A stretch of 64,000 bases of DNA from Pontibacter cellulosilyticus (GTDB lineage: Bacteria; Bacteroidota; Bacteroidia; Cytophagales; Hymenobacteraceae): contig NZ_JACRVF010000001.1 of assembly GCF_014306105.1 (NCBI RefSeq), positions 1,566,413 through 1,630,412 of the forward strand, in the 5' to 3' direction. Of the stretch, positions 35,251-42,783 are shown piece by piece (the first letter of the stretch is position 1; each line of letters begins with the position of its first letter). The notes beneath the pieces were generated by a model, which saw nothing but the letters and a program-made list of their open reading frames with translations, had not been told where the DNA came from and did not search any database. Position numbers and translations under genes: made by a program.

Positions 35251-35688
35251 ATGAGACATTTTGTTATACTTATACTTTTCTGTGTGTTTGGCTTGGCCAG
35301 TACTAGTGTTCAGGCACAGGAGCGTAACGAGAATGTAGAGGCTGCTAAGGTTGCCTATATTACCGATAAGATCGAATTGACGGCAGACCAGGCGCAGAAA
35401 TTCTGGCCCATCTACAACGAGTACGAGACCAAACGCCGCGAATTAATGCGCAACTACCGCAGTGGTTACCGCAGAAACCTGGAGGAGATGAGTGAGCAGG
35501 AAGCGAAGGCTAGAATAGATGAGATGTTCGATACCAGAGAAAGAGAGCTGGCCTTGGAGAAAGAATATGCTGCCCGTTACCAGCGTGTAATCTCTACGAA
35601 ACAACTAATCAAGCTTTATCGCGCAGAACGAGATTTTACAAAACTCTTGCTTAAAAAGCTGGATGCCAGCAAAACAGCAAACAGATAA
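35251..35688 (+). CDS. Spy/CpxP-like periplasmic protein
   Basis: A signal peptide (MRHFVILILFCVFGLASTSVQAQ) precedes an all-helical, charged protein: TADQAQKFWPIYNEYETKRRELMRNYR, then the EEMSEQEAKARIDEMFDTRERELALEKEYAARYQRVIS block. The LTxxQAxxFWPIYxxY pattern, and its place after an ECF sigma gene, are what annotators call the sensor-of-ECF or Spy/CpxP-like family in Bacteroidota. In Gram-negatives Spy and CpxP are periplasmic chaperones or feedback sensors. 8-nt spacing to the candidate anti-sigma gene. It ends in the terminator at 35709-35741. Confidence 0.82.
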   Translation: MRHFVILILFCVFGLASTSVQAQERNENVEAAKVAYITDKIELTADQAQKFWPIYNEYETKRRELMRNYRSGYRRNLEEMSEQEAKARIDEMFDTRERELALEKEYAARYQRVISTKQLIKLYRAERDFTKLLLKKLDASKTANR

Positions 35689-35708
35689 TAATTTTGGCTA
35701 AAGTTGAG

Positions 35709-35741
35709 AAAAAGGCACTACCGTAACTGGAGTGCCTTTTT
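35709..35741. terminator. Terminator between the sigma-factor unit and the DUF885 gene
   Basis: An 11-bp perfect stem pairs 35709-35719 with 35731-35741, with A5 and T5 flanks so it may work both ways. It lies between two convergent genes. Confidence 0.8.
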
Positions 35742-35751
35742 CATTTAATTA

Positions 35752-37560
35752 TCAGCCTCTTTTCTGCTCCGCTATCCACTCATCAATCCTTTTCTCAAGC
35801 ACAGCCAGTGGCATCACACCACCGTTTAATATTAAATCATGAAAAGCACTAATGCTAAACTTAGCTCCTAATTCACGCTCTGCCCGCTGTCTCAGCTCTT
35901 TTATTTTAAGCTCCCCGATCTTGTAACTGAGTGCCTGTCCGGGTATGGCCATGTAGCGTTCGATTTCTGCAACAGCTGCTTCTTCGCTTGTCAGTTCGTT
36001 ATCTAGTGAATATTGTATTGCTTGTTCGCGCGTCCAGCCTTTTGCATGTATACCCACATCCACTACCAATCGTATAGCCCGGTGCATTTCGTCGCTTAGG
36101 CGGCCAAAGTATTGGTACGGGTCAGTGTATAGCCCCAATTCCTTACCCAGGCTTTCAGAGTATAAGGCCCAGCCCTCTCCAAAAGCACCATACCAGGCAT
36201 ATTTCCGAAATTTGGGTAGTCCCTCCTGCTCTTGTTGTATAGATATCTGATAGTGGTGCCCCGGTATCGCCTCATGCAAAAACAGCGACTCCATACCTAC
36301 AGCGTTATACTTAGTGGCATCCAGGATAGGCACGTAAAAAATGCCTGGTCGGGAGCCGTCTGGGGCGGGTGGGTTATACTCTGCACTGGCAGAAGCAGCC
36401 CGAAATGCCTCCGTCTGCCGTACTTCAAACCTTGACTTTGGGGTAATGCCAAAAAGTTTGCTCAACTGTGGCTGCATGCGCTGCTCTATGCTGCGGTATC
36501 CCTCCAGAACTTGTTCTGGTGTTTTGAAAGGTGTAAACTTAGGGTTCTCATTCACATACTTAAAGAAAGCTTTCAGATCACCTTTAAAGCCAACCTGTTG
36601 CTTTACCTGCTCCATCTCACTGCGTATACGAGCCACCTCCTGCTGCCCTATGTTAAATATTTGGTCAGGTGTCATGTCGGTAGTGGTCCAGTAGCGAACC
36701 AGATAGCGGTAATACGCATCTCCCCCTTTTATGCCACTTATGCCTGAGGTTGATCTGCTTTTAGGCAAATACTCCTGTCTCATAAAATCGTGCAGCTTTT
36801 TGTACGTTGGGATGACTTCTTCCTTTATCGCCTTAGTGTAGGCTTGGCGTATGCTGTCTTTTTGTGCCGCAGTAAAACTAGCAGGCAAATTTTCAACAGG
36901 CGCCCAGAAAATGGTTTTCTTCGGATCATCCACCACCATTGCCTGCAACTGCGGCAACACCTTTTGTGTGAGCATGCGCGGAAGTATAACACCCATTGCC
37001 ATGCCTCTGCGCATGTTGGCAATGGCAGTGTCACCCCATACTGTAAAACCCTTTATGCGCCCTAAGAAGTCCCTGTAATCCTCTGGCGTTTTAAATGGCT
37101 GGTTACTGGAGCCGGAACCAAGTTGCGCCATGGTTATAGGCAAACTCCAGAACTGGTTGATTGGCAACAGCTCACTGGGATAATTGAAAGCCTCTAACGA
37201 TTTCTCCATTTCATACTTAAAGATATCATAGCTTACCTGCTCCTGCTCTGCCAACTTGCTTCTATCTAAGCTATTAATCTGGTCTAGGTACTTTTGGTAG
37301 AGCTGCTTTACCTGCTGTTTGTGCTCTTGACTCAAGTCATTTGGCAGTTGGTCATTATAGCGGCTATCTGCAATGGCAGTGGCCTCTAACGGAAAAAGCT
37401 TTAACCGCTCTTCGAAATAGTTCTCAAAGATCTGATCAATATTTTGTGCTGCCTGCACAGCCTCTGTTGCCTGTTCAGGTTCTGTTGTGCGTGTACAACT
37501 AACGGTGCCACTAAGTATAAGGGCTGATGCCAGGAAATAAGTGATATAATACTTTTTCAT
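35752..37560 (-). CDS. DUF885 lipoprotein, putative metallopeptidase
   Basis: The 602-residue protein starts with an SPII-type signal (YFLASALILSGTVSCTR, lipid Cys near 22). It carries the DUF885 (PF05960) signature, including the zinc-peptidase-like motif HEAIPGHHYQ with His429, Glu430 and His435/His436. This is preceded by the SLFL segment and followed by RKYAWYGAFGEGWALYSESLGKELGLY, which supplies a third acidic ligand. DUF885 proteins are metallocarboxypeptidase- or aminopeptidase-like enzymes in the envelope. No partner gene is cotranscribed. The protease activity is a family-level inference. Confidence 0.92.
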   Translation of the reverse strand: MKKYYITYFLASALILSGTVSCTRTTEPEQATEAVQAAQNIDQIFENYFEERLKLFPLEATAIADSRYNDQLPNDLSQEHKQQVKQLYQKYLDQINSLDRSKLAEQEQVSYDIFKYEMEKSLEAFNYPSELLPINQFWSLPITMAQLGSGSSNQPFKTPEDYRDFLGRIKGFTVWGDTAIANMRRGMAMGVILPRMLTQKVLPQLQAMVVDDPKKTIFWAPVENLPASFTAAQKDSIRQAYTKAIKEEVIPTYKKLHDFMRQEYLPKSRSTSGISGIKGGDAYYRYLVRYWTTTDMTPDQIFNIGQQEVARIRSEMEQVKQQVGFKGDLKAFFKYVNENPKFTPFKTPEQVLEGYRSIEQRMQPQLSKLFGITPKSRFEVRQTEAFRAASASAEYNPPAPDGSRPGIFYVPILDATKYNAVGMESLFLHEAIPGHHYQISIQQEQEGLPKFRKYAWYGAFGEGWALYSESLGKELGLYTDPYQYFGRLSDEMHRAIRLVVDVGIHAKGWTREQAIQYSLDNELTSEEAAVAEIERYMAIPGQALSYKIGELKIKELRQRAERELGAKFSISAFHDLILNGGVMPLAVLEKRIDEWIAEQKRG

Positions 37561-37680
37561 AGGATGAGAAGTATGGTTTGTTGTAATTATACTTTGTAGA
37601 GCCTTAAAAGTATAATCTTTTAGTTTTTTGGTTAGTTATACGACGATAACTTGAAGTGCCTTCCAAACAATCAGAAACAA

Positions 37681-37711
37681 AAAAGGTGAAGTCTGTTCAG
37701 CTTCACCTTTT
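37681..37711 (-). terminator. Terminator after pepE
   Basis: An 11-bp perfect stem pairs 37681-37691 with 37701-37711. On the minus strand it ends in a T-run from the A7 at about 37678-37684. The stop of the PepE gene is 29 nt away. Confidence 0.75.
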
Positions 37712-37739
37712 CAAGTACATCAGGTACGTTTTATAATAG

Positions 37740-38459
37740 TTAATAGGCCTCCAGCAAAAAACCGATATCATCACCTGCCTTAAACTCCATTGGCTTCTCT
37801 GACTGAAGGAAGATGCGGGCAGAGTGTGGTCCTTTCAGCTCTATTCGATCGCCTTTAATGCGCAGCATACTACCTTCGCGCAGACCAACAACCGGCTGGC
37901 GGTTCAGGTGATGGAATTCTGCAATACGAGTTTCACGGGTTTCGCCCATATGTGTAGAGCCCTCAATCGGATCGAGGTAATGTGGGTTTATATTAAACGG
38001 CACCAACTGCAGCGCATCAAACGACTTTACATGCACAATAGGCATGTCGTTGGTGGTGCCAATGGATTTACCTGCCACGTTAGTACCTGCACTGGTGCCC
38101 ATGTATGGCATCCCCTTCTTCACCCGCTCCTGAATCGGCTCTATAATTTTGCTAGCGTACAGGTTCTTTAGTAGCTGAAACGTATTACCACCGCCTATAA
38201 AAATTGCCTCAGCCTCCTGTACAGCCTTCACCGGGCTTTCGTGTTCGTGTATGCCGGTAACTTTGAAACCCCATGGCTCCAGCGCTTCTTTTACTTTAGC
38301 CGTGTAGTCGTTATGCGAGATACCACCCGGACGGGCATAGGGTATAAACAATACGCTGGACTTTCCATCCAACAGTGCCTTAACCTCCTCTTCAGCATGC
38401 TCCAGGTAACCTGTGCCGTGTGTAGTAGAGGTGCTTATCAAAAGTAAGTTTCTGCTCAT
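37740..38459 (-). CDS. pepE: Dipeptidase E (peptidase S51)
   Basis: PepE hydrolyses dipeptides with an N-terminal Asp. The nucleophile elbow is GTSAG (Ser123 counted from ATG 38459), after the GGGNTFQLL block. A catalytic His lies in NPHYLD, and the third residue should be in the MPIVH or surrounding segment. The Rossmann-like class I glutamine-amidotransferase-like fold is complete, with HNDYTAKVKEAL and EAIFIGGGN. Length 239 is standard. A TTG two codons upstream is also possible, but ATG MSRNLLLI is the usual form. A TATTTTTG element just upstream leaves almost no leader. Confidence 0.92.
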   Translation of the reverse strand: MSRNLLLISTSTTHGTGYLEHAEEEVKALLDGKSSVLFIPYARPGGISHNDYTAKVKEALEPWGFKVTGIHEHESPVKAVQEAEAIFIGGGNTFQLLKNLYASKIIEPIQERVKKGMPYMGTSAGTNVAGKSIGTTNDMPIVHVKSFDALQLVPFNINPHYLDPIEGSTHMGETRETRIAEFHHLNRQPVVGLREGSMLRIKGDRIELKGPHSARIFLQSEKPMEFKAGDDIGFLLEAY

Positions 38460-38588
38460 GCTCAAAAATAGACATTCTGAGCCGATTTATAAATTAGAAT
38501 TACTTTTTAGATATAAGAAGCAAGTCCGCCAAGTATAAATTGGAGATTGAGATCGGTCCTAGAGGGGAAACTGATGCTTAAAGAAATG

Positions 38589-38636
38589 TAATTCGTAATT
38601 CGTAATTCGTAATTCGTAATTCGTAATTCGTAATTC
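38589..38636. repeat. Tandem heptads TAATTCG (six full copies plus one partial)
   Basis: Six perfect TAATTCG units run from 38589 to 38630, followed by TAATTC at 38631-38636. The array ends within the stop-codon region of the minus-strand gene at 38636. Such GTAATTC-type heptad arrays recur between genes in various bacteria. A related, more diverged array is at 30714-30748. Confidence 0.85.
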
Positions 38637-38899
38637 TACTCCTCTTTCTTCACGGTTTTGAGTTTGAGCTTAATTGTTTCTAAGTATGGCTCCAAGTGTT
38701 TATAGCTGGTGAGGCCACGCACGAGGCCTATACTTTTAAGATCATACAGGAACCATATCTCCACATAAAAACTATGGAACCAATAGAGGTCTATTTTACA
38801 CCAGCCTTTTATGCGGTGGTATAAGTAATGTCCTTGGCTTAATACAAGTTCTGATTGCAAATGAGGGGGAAGCTCATTGAATTCTTCGGCGGTAATCAT
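38636..38899 (-). CDS. Small hypothetical protein (87 aa)
   Basis: The 87-residue open frame starts at an ATG (MITAEEFNELPPHLQSELVLSQGHYLYHR) and is rich in aromatic residues (YWFHSFYVEIWFLYDL), with a basic C-terminus (TIKLKLKTVKKEE). It has no membrane helix or signal. I recognise no family. The composition is protein-like, and the ends lie between a repeat array and a convincing intergenic region, so it is probably real. It is alone in its orientation group with 38996-39256. Confidence 0.6.
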   Translation of the reverse strand: MITAEEFNELPPHLQSELVLSQGHYLYHRIKGWCKIDLYWFHSFYVEIWFLYDLKSIGLVRGLTSYKHLEPYLETIKLKLKTVKKEE

Positions 38900-38942
38900 G
38901 GTAAAAATGTACTCCTATACTAGTCCGGCAAAAAATATTAAA

Positions 38943-38965
38943 AAAGGCTGCGCGAGGCAGCCTTT
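38943..38965 (-). terminator. Terminator for the small minus-strand gene 38996-39256
   Basis: A 9-bp perfect stem pairs 38943-38951 with 38957-38965 around a GCGAG loop. On the minus strand the stem is followed by a T6 run. Confidence 0.75.
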
Positions 38966-38995
38966 ATAGTTTAACGTAATTTTTCTGAATTTGGT

Positions 38996-39256
38996 CTAGT
39001 TCAGGTGCAAAGTATAAAGCTCGAACCGCGACGAAGCAAAGCTCCAGTGCGAAGAAGAAGGGTGAATTTCGATACCGTCCTCATCCATAATAGTAATGGC
39101 AAAACCATCACCCTGGTTCAGAGGCTCCGAAAAATGCTTTACAGGGTACACCTTGCCTTCCTCAATCCACTCCTCCGGATCAAAGGCAGGCATCGACGCA
39201 TCTATGCACTTTGCATAGACTGACATGTAGCTAGGTGGAACAAATAAATTAACCAT
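38996..39256 (-). CDS. Small hypothetical protein (86 aa)
   Basis: From ATG 39256 the product is MVNLFVPPSYMSVYAKCIDASMPAFDPEEWIEEGKVYPV and so on, 86 residues, acidic and without a signal or membrane helix. A start 13 codons upstream (39295) is possible but gives a less natural N-terminus. It ends with an isolated SFASSRFELYTLHLN tail. The family is unknown. It has a terminator just downstream, which supports it being a real gene. Confidence 0.65.
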   Translation of the reverse strand: MVNLFVPPSYMSVYAKCIDASMPAFDPEEWIEEGKVYPVKHFSEPLNQGDGFAITIMDEDGIEIHPSSSHWSFASSRFELYTLHLN

Positions 39257-39526
39257 AAAAAATAAACTTTGCTCTAATATAAATAATTCCCGCAAAACAG
39301 GAAATTAAATCGCCAGTATTTAAGGCAACTTGGTGTAAATAGCTCAAAAAACATGCCTCACTCGGCAACTGTCAGCTACTTTTAATTCTTATATTTTTAA
39401 TCTGCAGCAGGTCAGGCAATAAAATAACAGTTAAGGATTTATTTGGTTTTAGAGACGGCCAAAATCAGAGGTGCCGCGTACTAAAAGTCTGACATTATTT
39501 CCCTAACTTTAAGTAAAGGCACGCCT

Positions 39527-40621
39527 ATGGAAACAACAAAAAAACAAACCGCCGCGGCTAACCGGCAAACATTTCCTGTAGCGCCACGCGTGTGGGGCTT
39601 AAAAACAGTTTTTGTTAATTTATACTTTGTAGCCAACCCAGATGGCTCGTGGGTTTTGGTGGACACTGGCGTGAAGGGTTATGCGCAGCAGATTAAAAAT
39701 GCTGCTGATGAGTTGTTTGGAGAAAACAGCGTACCGCAGGCAATTGTACTTACACACGGCCACTTCGACCATACAGGCACTGTTAAGGAGTTGGCGCAGC
39801 AGTGGCAGGTACCTGTTTACGCACACCCGATGGAGTTCCCATACTTAACCGGCAGATCCAGTTACCCACCACCTGATCCGAGTGTGGGTGGTGGCGCCAT
39901 GGCTTACCTTTCGTTTATCTACCCTAAAAAGCCAATAGATATACACCAGTTGTTGGTGCTGTTGCCGGAGGATGGCAGCGTACCCGGTCTCGAAGGCTGG
40001 CATTGGATATCTACTCCTGGACATAGTCCCGGCCACGTGTCGTTTTTTAGAGAAGAGGACCGCGTGCTTTTGGCTGGCGACGCCTTTACTACGCGCGATG
40101 CAGAGTCAGCTATTGCCGTGATGACAGAAAAGCGCGAAGTGCACGGACCACCAAATTATTATACCCCGGATTGGGGTAGCGCACACAGATCCGTAGAAGC
40201 ACTTTTAAACCTATCACCTAAAATAGCTGCCACCGGGCACGGTATGCCCATGAAAGGAGAAGAACTCATCTGGCAACTGGAAGACCTGGTTAAAAGTTTT
40301 TGGCTGAAGGTTGTGCCAAAACGCGGCCGTTATGTACACGAACCTGCTATCACCGACGAAAAAGGAATTGTTTTTTTACCGCCCCCAGTCAGCAACACTG
40401 TACCAAAAGTATTGGCTGTGGCCGGTGCAGTAGCAGTGGCAGGAATATTCTGGATGGCGATTAGGGACAAAAACTCGAAGCAAAAGCAAAGCCGCCAGCG
40501 ACAGCCGCAGGCTTACGGTAAAGATAGGCCCTTTTCGCACAATCGCGTCATGACCGGCTTCCCTCCTACTATTGATCCGGAGCACGATGACCCGGAAGCG
40601 CACACTAATAACTATCCGTAG
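39527..40621 (+). CDS. MBL-fold metallo-hydrolase with C-terminal membrane tail
   Basis: The N-terminal 250 residues form a metallo-beta-lactamase fold with the first metal motif THGHFDH (His77, His79, Asp81, His82) and the later STPGHSPGH and LAGDAF sites. The C-terminal part has a short hydrophobic helix near 285-305 (VPKVLAVAGAVAVAGIFWMAIRD) followed by a basic Gln/Pro-rich end, an unusual extension that could fix the enzyme in the membrane. Substrates of this large fold range from lactones to glutathione thiolesters; this one is unassigned. A -7-like TAACTTTA lies about 30 nt upstream. It has a 46-bp palindromic terminator. Confidence 0.88.
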   Translation: METTKKQTAAANRQTFPVAPRVWGLKTVFVNLYFVANPDGSWVLVDTGVKGYAQQIKNAADELFGENSVPQAIVLTHGHFDHTGTVKELAQQWQVPVYAHPMEFPYLTGRSSYPPPDPSVGGGAMAYLSFIYPKKPIDIHQLLVLLPEDGSVPGLEGWHWISTPGHSPGHVSFFREEDRVLLAGDAFTTRDAESAIAVMTEKREVHGPPNYYTPDWGSAHRSVEALLNLSPKIAATGHGMPMKGEELIWQLEDLVKSFWLKVVPKRGRYVHEPAITDEKGIVFLPPPVSNTVPKVLAVAGAVAVAGIFWMAIRDKNSKQKQSRQRQPQAYGKDRPFSHNRVMTGFPPTIDPEHDDPEAHTNNYP

Positions 40622-40667
40622 AATAGCTAAAAGGCCAGGGGCAATTGCCCCTGGCCTTTTAGCTATT
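40622..40667. terminator. Perfect 46-bp palindromic terminator
   Basis: The 23-nt arms 40622-40644 and 40645-40667 are perfectly complementary with no loop in the DNA palindrome; the GC-rich part is at the centre. It lies between two convergent genes, with A4 and T4 on opposite arms, so it can end transcription both ways. Confidence 0.85.
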
Positions 40668-40681
40668 ATTAATATTTATAC

Positions 40682-40861
40682 TTAAGAACTTGATTTGCCG
40701 GAACCACTTTTCTTGCCGCCGCCGTCCTGTTTGTTAACGGTAGCCCAGGCTCTTTTCTCAGCTTCTTTGTGGCTTACACCCCTATCTTCGTAGCTGTTCT
40801 CGATGTGTTCGGCTTTTCTTTTCTGCTTATCTGTGTAAGCTGATTTATCTCCTTTAGACAT
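40682..40861 (-). CDS. Small basic protein of the 'plasmid stabilization protein' type
   Basis: The 59-residue product from ATG 40861 begins MSKGDKSAYTDKQKRKAEHIENSYEDRGVSHKEAEKRAWATVNKQDGG and ends in Gly/Lys/Ser repeats. The KQKRKAEHIExSYExRGVSxxEAExRAWATVNKxxGGGKK pattern matches a family often mislabelled plasmid stabilization protein, widespread in bacteria. An ATG-like extension (start 40888) is less likely. It is short, very basic, and may bind nucleic acid or the stress-response machinery; no experiment supports the name. No partner gene is adjacent. Confidence 0.85.
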   Translation of the reverse strand: MSKGDKSAYTDKQKRKAEHIENSYEDRGVSHKEAEKRAWATVNKQDGGGKKSGSGKSSS

Positions 40862-41025
40862 AATATCCTCCTTTTCATAGTTAAACATTACAGGCCACCA
40901 TACGGCGGCACTACTACTTTTTACGTTCTATCTTCTGTATCAGGTTCTAATTTGTGCAATTTTAATGGCGCTAAGAAGTTCTTTTGCAAGTGTAAAAGCT
41001 AACATACGGCAACTGCAGTGCAATA

Positions 41026-41056
41026 TTTGCTGGCTTATACTTTGTGCCTACCTTTG
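41026..41056 (+). promoter_or_regulatory. Promoter of the Dph6-like gene
   Basis: TTTG at 41026-41029, a 19-nt spacer and TACCTTTG at 41049-41056 match the Bacteroidota consensus TTTG-N19-TAnnTTTG exactly. Transcription should start near 41062, 19 nt before the ATG at 41081. Confidence 0.7.
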
Positions 41057-41080
41057 TTATACTTCGAAAACAGACTAAAC

Positions 41081-41809
41081 ATGAGAAGCGTTTTTAACTG
41101 GAGTGGTGGAAAAGATTCTGCCCTTTGCCTATATCATACGTTACAAGAACAGCAGTACCAGGTAGATCTGCTGCTAACAACTCTGAGTGGAACTACAAAT
41201 CGCATAACCATGCACGGCGTTCGGCAGGACCTTTTAGAGCAGCAGGCAAATAATCTAGGTATTACTTTGCAGCAGGTTATGCTATCGGAGAGCGCCTCGA
41301 TGGATGCTTACAATAAACTGATGCAGGACACAATGGCACCTTTAAAAGTACAAGGATTTACTCATGCCATTTTCGGAGACATCAACCTGCAAGACCTACG
41401 CCAGTACCGCGAGCAGCAGTTGGCACAACTAGGCATACAGGCTGCATTCCCATTGTGGGGCAGACCTACAGATGAACTGGTGCGTGAGTTTATAAACCTT
41501 GGCTTTAAAGCAGTGGTGGTAAGTATAAATGCCAGGCTGCTGGATGAGTCTTTTGTTGGCCGTATTCTGGATGACAGCTTCCTGGCTGACTTGCCTGCCG
41601 GTGTAGACCCTGCAGGCGAAAATGGAGAGTTTCATACGTTTGTGTTTGATGGCCCCATCTTCAAAAGGCCTGTAAAGTATACGCTGGGAGAGAAAGTCCT
41701 GAAAACATACGGTGCACCAGCAGATGCCGATAACAACTGCTTTAAAAAAGAAGACAAACCAGCTTATGATACCAGCTTCTGGTTCTGCGATTTGGTACCA
41801 ACCCACTAA
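41081..41809 (+). CDS. PP-loop ATP pyrophosphatase, Dph6-like (diphthine-ammonia ligase family)
   Basis: A 242-residue protein whose first residues (MRSVFNWSGGKDSALCLYH) contain the PP-loop SGGKDS, with the conserved LLTTLSGTTNRITMHGV block and GDINLQDLRQYRE, F-PLWGR segment and C-terminal GVDPAGENGEFHTFVFDGP. These features identify the Dph6/DUF71 family, which in eukaryotes makes the last step of diphthamide. Bacteria lack diphthamide, so its bacterial substrate is unknown. The start is fixed by a perfect promoter at 41026-41056, which makes the longer open frame from 41018 unlikely. It converges on the DUF4249 gene across a hairpin. Confidence 0.9.
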   Translation: MRSVFNWSGGKDSALCLYHTLQEQQYQVDLLLTTLSGTTNRITMHGVRQDLLEQQANNLGITLQQVMLSESASMDAYNKLMQDTMAPLKVQGFTHAIFGDINLQDLRQYREQQLAQLGIQAAFPLWGRPTDELVREFINLGFKAVVVSINARLLDESFVGRILDDSFLADLPAGVDPAGENGEFHTFVFDGPIFKRPVKYTLGEKVLKTYGAPADADNNCFKKEDKPAYDTSFWFCDLVPTH

Positions 41810-41813
41810 AAGC

Positions 41814-41847
41814 AAAAGCCCGGTAAGTATAAACCTGCCGGGCTTTT
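41814..41847. terminator. Bidirectional terminator between Dph6-like and DUF4249 genes
   Basis: The 10-bp perfect stem pairs 41814-41823 with 41838-41847 and ends in T4 on one strand and A4 on the other. It sits between two convergent genes. Confidence 0.75.
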
Positions 41848-41868
41848 ACTATAAAATAAAGTCTCTGA

Positions 41869-42762
41869 TTATTGTATCTGCTTCTGTACTTTAATCTGGT
41901 TATAAGCTGCAAAAACACCCAATCCGCCCTGAATGTTGGTATAGATCCGTTTAGGTTCTGCAAACGGGTTACCACCCACGCTCTCCTGCTCCATCACAGA
42001 TTTGTGGTACAGGTAGTATGGTTTATCTGTTACAGATATAATAGCGGTAACTACAAAGGGCTTAGGTACAACGTCTGGGTCCATGGAGGTTATCTTAAAT
42101 TCAGGCGACTGTATTACTTTCCCATCATGCTTAGCGTCTGATACAAATATCTTTTCAGAATCTGTATAGGCCGACTCGTGCTGCTTTTCCACGATTGGAG
42201 GATAACCGTAACTTACACTATAGGTGCGGTAACTGGTAAGGTGATAATAGTTCTCTATACCTGGTTTATCCTGCCATTTGAAATCAATCTTGTGTTCCAG
42301 AAATTTGTACCCATAACTCTCGGCAGCTCTTGTGTTATAGTTTAACTCCGTAACCTGTATGCCTTCCCGCGATGGCACGGTGCACGTAGCTTCGGCCTTT
42401 TCTCCGGCTGGTGTGGTTACCTTCAGGAAGTAGCTTTTATTGGCCACAACTGGTAAGGCCTTAATTGAACCAAAGTACTTGTTCCAAGCTGTGTTGTAGG
42501 TAAGCTGCACGGTGTTTGTACCATCTGATATGGTTACTGTAGCATCTTTCACTCTCAACTCTTCCTCCTGCAATTGCTTGCCTATAGCAGGTTGTGTACG
42601 CTTTACCTCCACTGCCAGCGCTGTATCCTGTGGCGAGATAAAAGCCGTAGCCACCAACATCGGTTTTGTGCTTATGTCAAAGTCAGCCACTTCTTTTTCG
42701 CAGCTTTGCAGGGCAGCTGCAAACAGCATAAGCCCAGCCAGTATATATCTATGTAGTTTCAT
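41869..42762 (-). CDS. DUF4249 lipoprotein
   Basis: The 297-residue protein has an SPII signal (YILAGLMLFAAALQSCEKE, lipid Cys near 21) and the DUF4249 pattern: VEVKRTQP, ATVTISDGTNTVQL, then YFLKVTTPAGEKAEATCTVPSREGIQV, and a C-terminal ITDKPYYLYHKSVMEQ block. This is a Bacteroidota-specific outer-membrane-associated family encoded next to TonB-dependent receptors. It lies 21 nt downstream of the receptor gene, in the same operon. The partner arrangement suggests a substrate-binding or accessory lipoprotein; the ligand is unknown. Confidence 0.9.
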   Translation of the reverse strand: MKLHRYILAGLMLFAAALQSCEKEVADFDISTKPMLVATAFISPQDTALAVEVKRTQPAIGKQLQEEELRVKDATVTISDGTNTVQLTYNTAWNKYFGSIKALPVVANKSYFLKVTTPAGEKAEATCTVPSREGIQVTELNYNTRAAESYGYKFLEHKIDFKWQDKPGIENYYHLTSYRTYSVSYGYPPIVEKQHESAYTDSEKIFVSDAKHDGKVIQSPEFKITSMDPDVVPKPFVVTAIISVTDKPYYLYHKSVMEQESVGGNPFAEPKRIYTNIQGGLGVFAAYNQIKVQKQIQ

Positions 42763-42783
42763 TTTGTCTTAGTTTAAGCTGTT

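Noticed and set aside
38589..38636. CRISPR-like array
   Set aside because: Units are only 7 nt, without spacers or cas genes; this is a tandem heptad repeat.
40682..40861. Plasmid origin or stabilization locus
   Set aside because: The small basic protein is of a family often named plasmid stabilization protein, but no partition, toxin-antitoxin or replication genes are near; the name is not functional evidence.
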